Assembly: GCA_003509235.1 (NCBI GenBank)
Contig: DONH01000114.1
Coordinates: forward strand, 1 to 9,692
Length of the DNA stretch: 9,692 nt
Direction of reading: 5' to 3'
Source: Planctomycetaceae bacterium
GTDB lineage: Bacteria > Planctomycetota > Planctomycetia > Pirellulales > UBA1268
The notes under the pieces were generated by a model. That model was not told the origin of the DNA. It saw nothing but the letters and a program-made list of their open reading frames with translations, and did no database searches. The translations under genes were made by a program, and so were the position numbers. Each line of letters opens with the position of its first letter. Positions within the stretch are counted from its first letter, which is position 1. This document shows, in pieces, positions 8,320 to 9,692 of this stretch.

Positions 8320-8835
8320 ATGAGTTTTCGACTATCACTAAATGAAGAAGTTGCCGCCGCTCTGAACGAACAAATTTGCATCGAGTCCTCCGCAGCGTTC
8401 CTTTATTTTTCAATGGCTTCGTGGGCCAGCGTTCGCGGATTAACAGGAATGGCAAAATGGTTTCGTACAGAAGCTGCTGGGGAACTGACCCACATGGGCC
8501 TTTTTGTTGATTACCTCAATGACCGGGACTGCCAAGCAAAATTTGCAACAATTGAAGCACCTGCCAGTGAATGGGAAAATCCTGTTGTAGCTTTTGATCA
8601 AGTTCGAAGCCAAGAGCACAAATTGATGCAACGAATGAATGACTTAATTGACCTGGCAGACAAACATAATGACCATCTGACGCGTAGCTTCTTAACACAG
8701 TTTGTTCCACAACAAATTGCTGATACTGCTGAAGCTGATGATGTCCACGATCGACTCTCCTTGGTTGGCGGAGACGGCCATGGGCTTATTCTGATTGATC
8801 AGGAACTCGGTAAAGAAGCGGATGGTGACCATTAA
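8320..8835 (+). CDS. Bacterial non-haem ferritin (FtnA type)
   Basis: A 171-residue ferritin, the usual length. The start is the ATG at 8320, with GGAG six bases upstream (8310-8313). Aligned by eye with E. coli FtnA, the ferroxidase ligands are present as Glu22 (in CIESSAAFLYFSMASW), Glu55 and His58 (in GELTHM), Glu99 (in RSQEHKLMQ) and Gln132. The position of FtnA Glu130 is Asp135. Ligands of the third iron site are lost: FtnA Glu49, Glu126 and Glu129 are replaced by Gly54, Gln131 and Ala134. The fourth helix reads QQIADTAEADDVHDRL, diverged from the usual EQVEEE form, while the following LSLVGGDGHGLILIDQELG block is canonical. It should oxidise Fe(II) at the di-iron site and store the ferric mineral in a 24-subunit cytoplasmic shell, with altered turnover if site C matters. 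It appears monocistronic. Confidence 0.93.
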   Translation: MSFRLSLNEEVAAALNEQICIESSAAFLYFSMASWASVRGLTGMAKWFRTEAAGELTHMGLFVDYLNDRDCQAKFATIEAPASEWENPVVAFDQVRSQEHKLMQRMNDLIDLADKHNDHLTRSFLTQFVPQQIADTAEADDVHDRLSLVGGDGHGLILIDQELGKEADGDH

Positions 8836-8863
8836 AAGCCTGTAGTCGAAAAGCCTGTAGTCG
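8834..8863 (+). repeat. Perfect 15-bp tandem duplication over the ferritin stop codon
   Basis: AAAAGCCTGTAGTCG occurs twice in a row, at 8834-8848 and 8849-8863. The first copy supplies the last two bases of the ferritin TAA. It looks like a local slippage duplication, or the edge of a dispersed repeat unit. A looser repeat follows: ACGAACCAAAATTC at 8866-8879 and ACGAACCAATTC at 8917-8928. A run of six T at 8911-8916 has no convincing hairpin before it, so I do not call a ferritin terminator. Confidence 0.8.
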
Positions 8864-8961
8864 GCACGAACCAAAATTCGCCATAACACCCACCTCCTAA
8901 TACGTGACGATTTTTTACGAACCAATTCAAGCTAAATAGAACTATCTGAATTTGTATTGCT

Positions 8962-8988
8962 GTTCACTAAATGTTCACGCCGGTGAAC
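8962..8988. promoter_or_regulatory. Operator-like GTTCAC half-sites upstream of the gcvP promoter
   Basis: GTTCAC at 8973-8978 and GTGAAC at 8983-8988 form an inverted repeat with 4-bp spacer GCCG. A further GTTCAC at 8962-8967 lies 11 bp upstream of the first arm, one helical turn away. The group ends 18 bp before the -35 box at 9007, a position suited to an activator or repressor. No T-run follows the palindrome, so it is not a normal terminator of the ferritin gene. The binding protein is unknown. Confidence 0.4.
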
Positions 8989-9006
8989 GTCTTCCAATTG
9001 CCTGTA

Positions 9007-9035
9007 TTGTCGTAGGTTGTTACAAGCCCTATGAT
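9007..9035 (+). promoter_or_regulatory. Sigma70-type promoter for the gcvP transcript
   Basis: TTGTCG (9007-9012) and TATGAT (9030-9035) are separated by exactly 17 bases. They match the -35 and -10 consensus at four and five of six positions. The expected transcription start, about seven bases downstream near 9042, falls immediately before the first paired base of the riboswitch at 9043, which supports the call. Confidence 0.65.
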
Positions 9036-9042
9036 TGAGAGA

Positions 9043-9205
9043 GTCAGGAGAGAGTCGTAAGACCGCCGAAGGCTGAACGCTCAGGCAAAAGTACTGACAT
9101 TTTGTAATTCTGTTGGAGAGTGACGACGCAAAAGGCGGCGTCCACCGAAGGGGCAAACCCCGAGCCGATGCTCACGGGTGAATCTCTCAGGTCCAAGGAC
9201 AACAG
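9043..9205 (+). promoter_or_regulatory. Tandem glycine riboswitch (two aptamers)
   Basis: Two glycine aptamers lie in series before gcvP. Aptamer I spans 9043-9098: its P1 pairs GTCAG (9043-9047) with CTGAC (9094-9098), and it holds GGAGAGAG, GCCGAAGGC and GCTCAGGCAAAAG core segments. Aptamer II spans 9110-9205: its P1 pairs CTGTTG (9110-9115) with CAACAG (9200-9205), and it holds GGAGAG, CCGAAGGGGCAAACCCC and CTCTCAGG. The linker is 9099-9109. This class binds glycine and usually turns on the glycine cleavage system, so that excess glycine is broken down. The downstream gene, gcvP, agrees with that role. Confidence 0.93.
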
Positions 9206-9305
9206 GGTTCCCAGCATGGCTTCGGCCATACTGTTTCCTCTGGCGGATAAAACACAACGTCAGTTGCCGCGGCACCCGTCGGCACAGTCAGGAAAGGAAC
9301 CTTGT
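9206..9305 (+). promoter_or_regulatory. Expression platform and ribosome binding site of gcvP
   Basis: This leader lies between aptamer II and the gcvP ATG. ATGGC-TTCG-GCCAT (9216-9229) is a tight UUCG tetraloop hairpin. Its flanks allow either CAG (9212-9214) or AACAG (9201-9205, the 3' strand of P1) to pair with CTG/CTGTT (9231-9235), so an extended hairpin excludes P1. Only three T follow, so it is a poor intrinsic terminator. The ribosome binding site is AAAGGAA (9293-9299), six bases before the ATG. Two upstream segments could mask it: GGTTCC (9206-9211) pairs with GGAACC (9296-9301), and TTTCCT (9234-9239) pairs with AGGAAA (9290-9295). Which pairing operates is not decided by sequence alone. 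Confidence 0.5.
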
Positions 9306-9692
9306 ATGTCTTCTGGCACAGCTTCTCCACACACTCTTTCATCTGAATCTCACGCGCCAGCGTGTAACGAAACGACTACATCTGATGACAATTTAGAATT
9401 TGCAGGCCGACACATCGGCCTTTCACGAAACGATGAGCAGTTCATGCTTGAAGCCATCGGAGCAAAAAGTCGAGATGCGTTGATTGAAGAAATTGTGCCA
9501 GCGAGCATCATGAGGCGAACGGTGATGGATTTACCACCGGCTGTCTCAGAGCAAGAGGCACTTGCAGAACTAAAGGCTGTCTCCCAGCAGAACAACGTCT
9601 GCAAAAGTTTTTTGGGGCAAGGATACTACGGCACACATACTCCCGCAGTTATCCAAAGAAATGTTTTAGAGAATCCGGCCTGGTACACCGCC
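9306..9692 (+). CDS. gcvP: Glycine dehydrogenase (decarboxylating), P-protein, partial (5' end)
   Basis: The first 129 codons of the P-protein are present and the frame runs off the right edge. After a Ser/Thr-rich N-terminal extension of about 31 residues comes FAGRHIGLSRNDEQFML, then EEIVPASIM, LPPAVSEQEALAEL and SFLGQGYYGTHTPAVI, ending in NVLENPAWYTA. This is the conserved start of full-length (single-chain) GcvP. The PLP-binding lysine lies far beyond the window. GcvP decarboxylates glycine and passes the aminomethyl group to lipoylated GcvH in the glycine cleavage system. The ATG at 9306 has AAAGGAA six bases upstream. The glycine riboswitch before it shows that the gene is controlled by its own substrate. 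gcvT and gcvH are not upstream here; they may lie downstream or elsewhere. Confidence 0.96.
   Translation, partial: MSSGTASPHTLSSESHAPACNETTTSDDNLEFAGRHIGLSRNDEQFMLEAIGAKSRDALIEEIVPASIMRRTVMDLPPAVSEQEALAELKAVSQQNNVCKSFLGQGYYGTHTPAVIQRNVLENPAWYTA

Noticed and set aside
8901..8917. Intrinsic terminator after ferritin at the T6 run
   Set aside because: No stem of useful length precedes the T-run; only a three-base pairing could be drawn.
8973..8988. LexA (SOS) box at the GTTCAC palindrome
   Set aside because: The arms are in the opposite orientation to the GAAC-N4-GTTC type box, and gcvP is not a typical SOS gene.

Overview
The window looks like chromosomal DNA of a planctomycete. The clearest marker is the gene at 2216-3742, a BBP7-family outer-membrane beta-barrel protein, a family expanded in Planctomycetes. 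The divergent TolC-like lipoprotein beside it has the N-terminal DPRW and PPMPPDDP blocks I associate with planctomycetal TolC homologues. The genus cannot be fixed from sequence alone. No IS element, tRNA, rRNA or CRISPR array was seen.

Layout, left to right: (1) a TolC/outer-membrane efflux-type lipoprotein on the minus strand, cut by the left edge (1-1970); (2) a divergent intergenic region and a BBP7 porin-like protein on the plus strand (2216-3742); (3) a convergent gap with a weak terminator-like hairpin; (4) a minus-strand pair read in the order 7641 to 3925: a large secreted cytochrome with a P460-like N-terminal domain, six CXXCH haem sites and a C-terminal beta-rich domain, followed 57 bp later by a membrane protein with Popeye-type helices and a cyclic-nucleotide-binding domain; (5) directly upstream of the cytochrome, the decayed C-terminal part of an alpha/beta hydrolase, with an in-frame stop and its catalytic Asp changed to Tyr; (6) a plus-strand bacterial ferritin (8320-8835) ending in a 15-bp tandem duplication; (7) a regulatory block with GTTCAC half-sites, a good sigma70-type promoter and a tandem glycine riboswitch, leading into gcvP (glycine decarboxylase P-protein), which runs off the right edge.

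Three functional themes can be proposed. The outer-membrane pair (TolC-like and BBP7) shares a divergent control region. The cytochrome and Popeye/cNMP genes form a probable two-gene operon, which would link periplasmic electron transfer or nitrogen-oxide chemistry (by analogy with cytochrome P460) to a membrane cyclic-nucleotide sensor; this is inferred from domain content and spacing only. The gcvP leader is the best-resolved regulatory element: promoter, two aptamers and an alternative hairpin competing with the second aptamer's P1 helix can all be placed by base pairing.

The least ordinary items are the P460-multihaem fusion with its Popeye/cNMP partner, the gcvP expression platform, and the hydrolase relic. 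I did not find an obviously new defence or mobile system.
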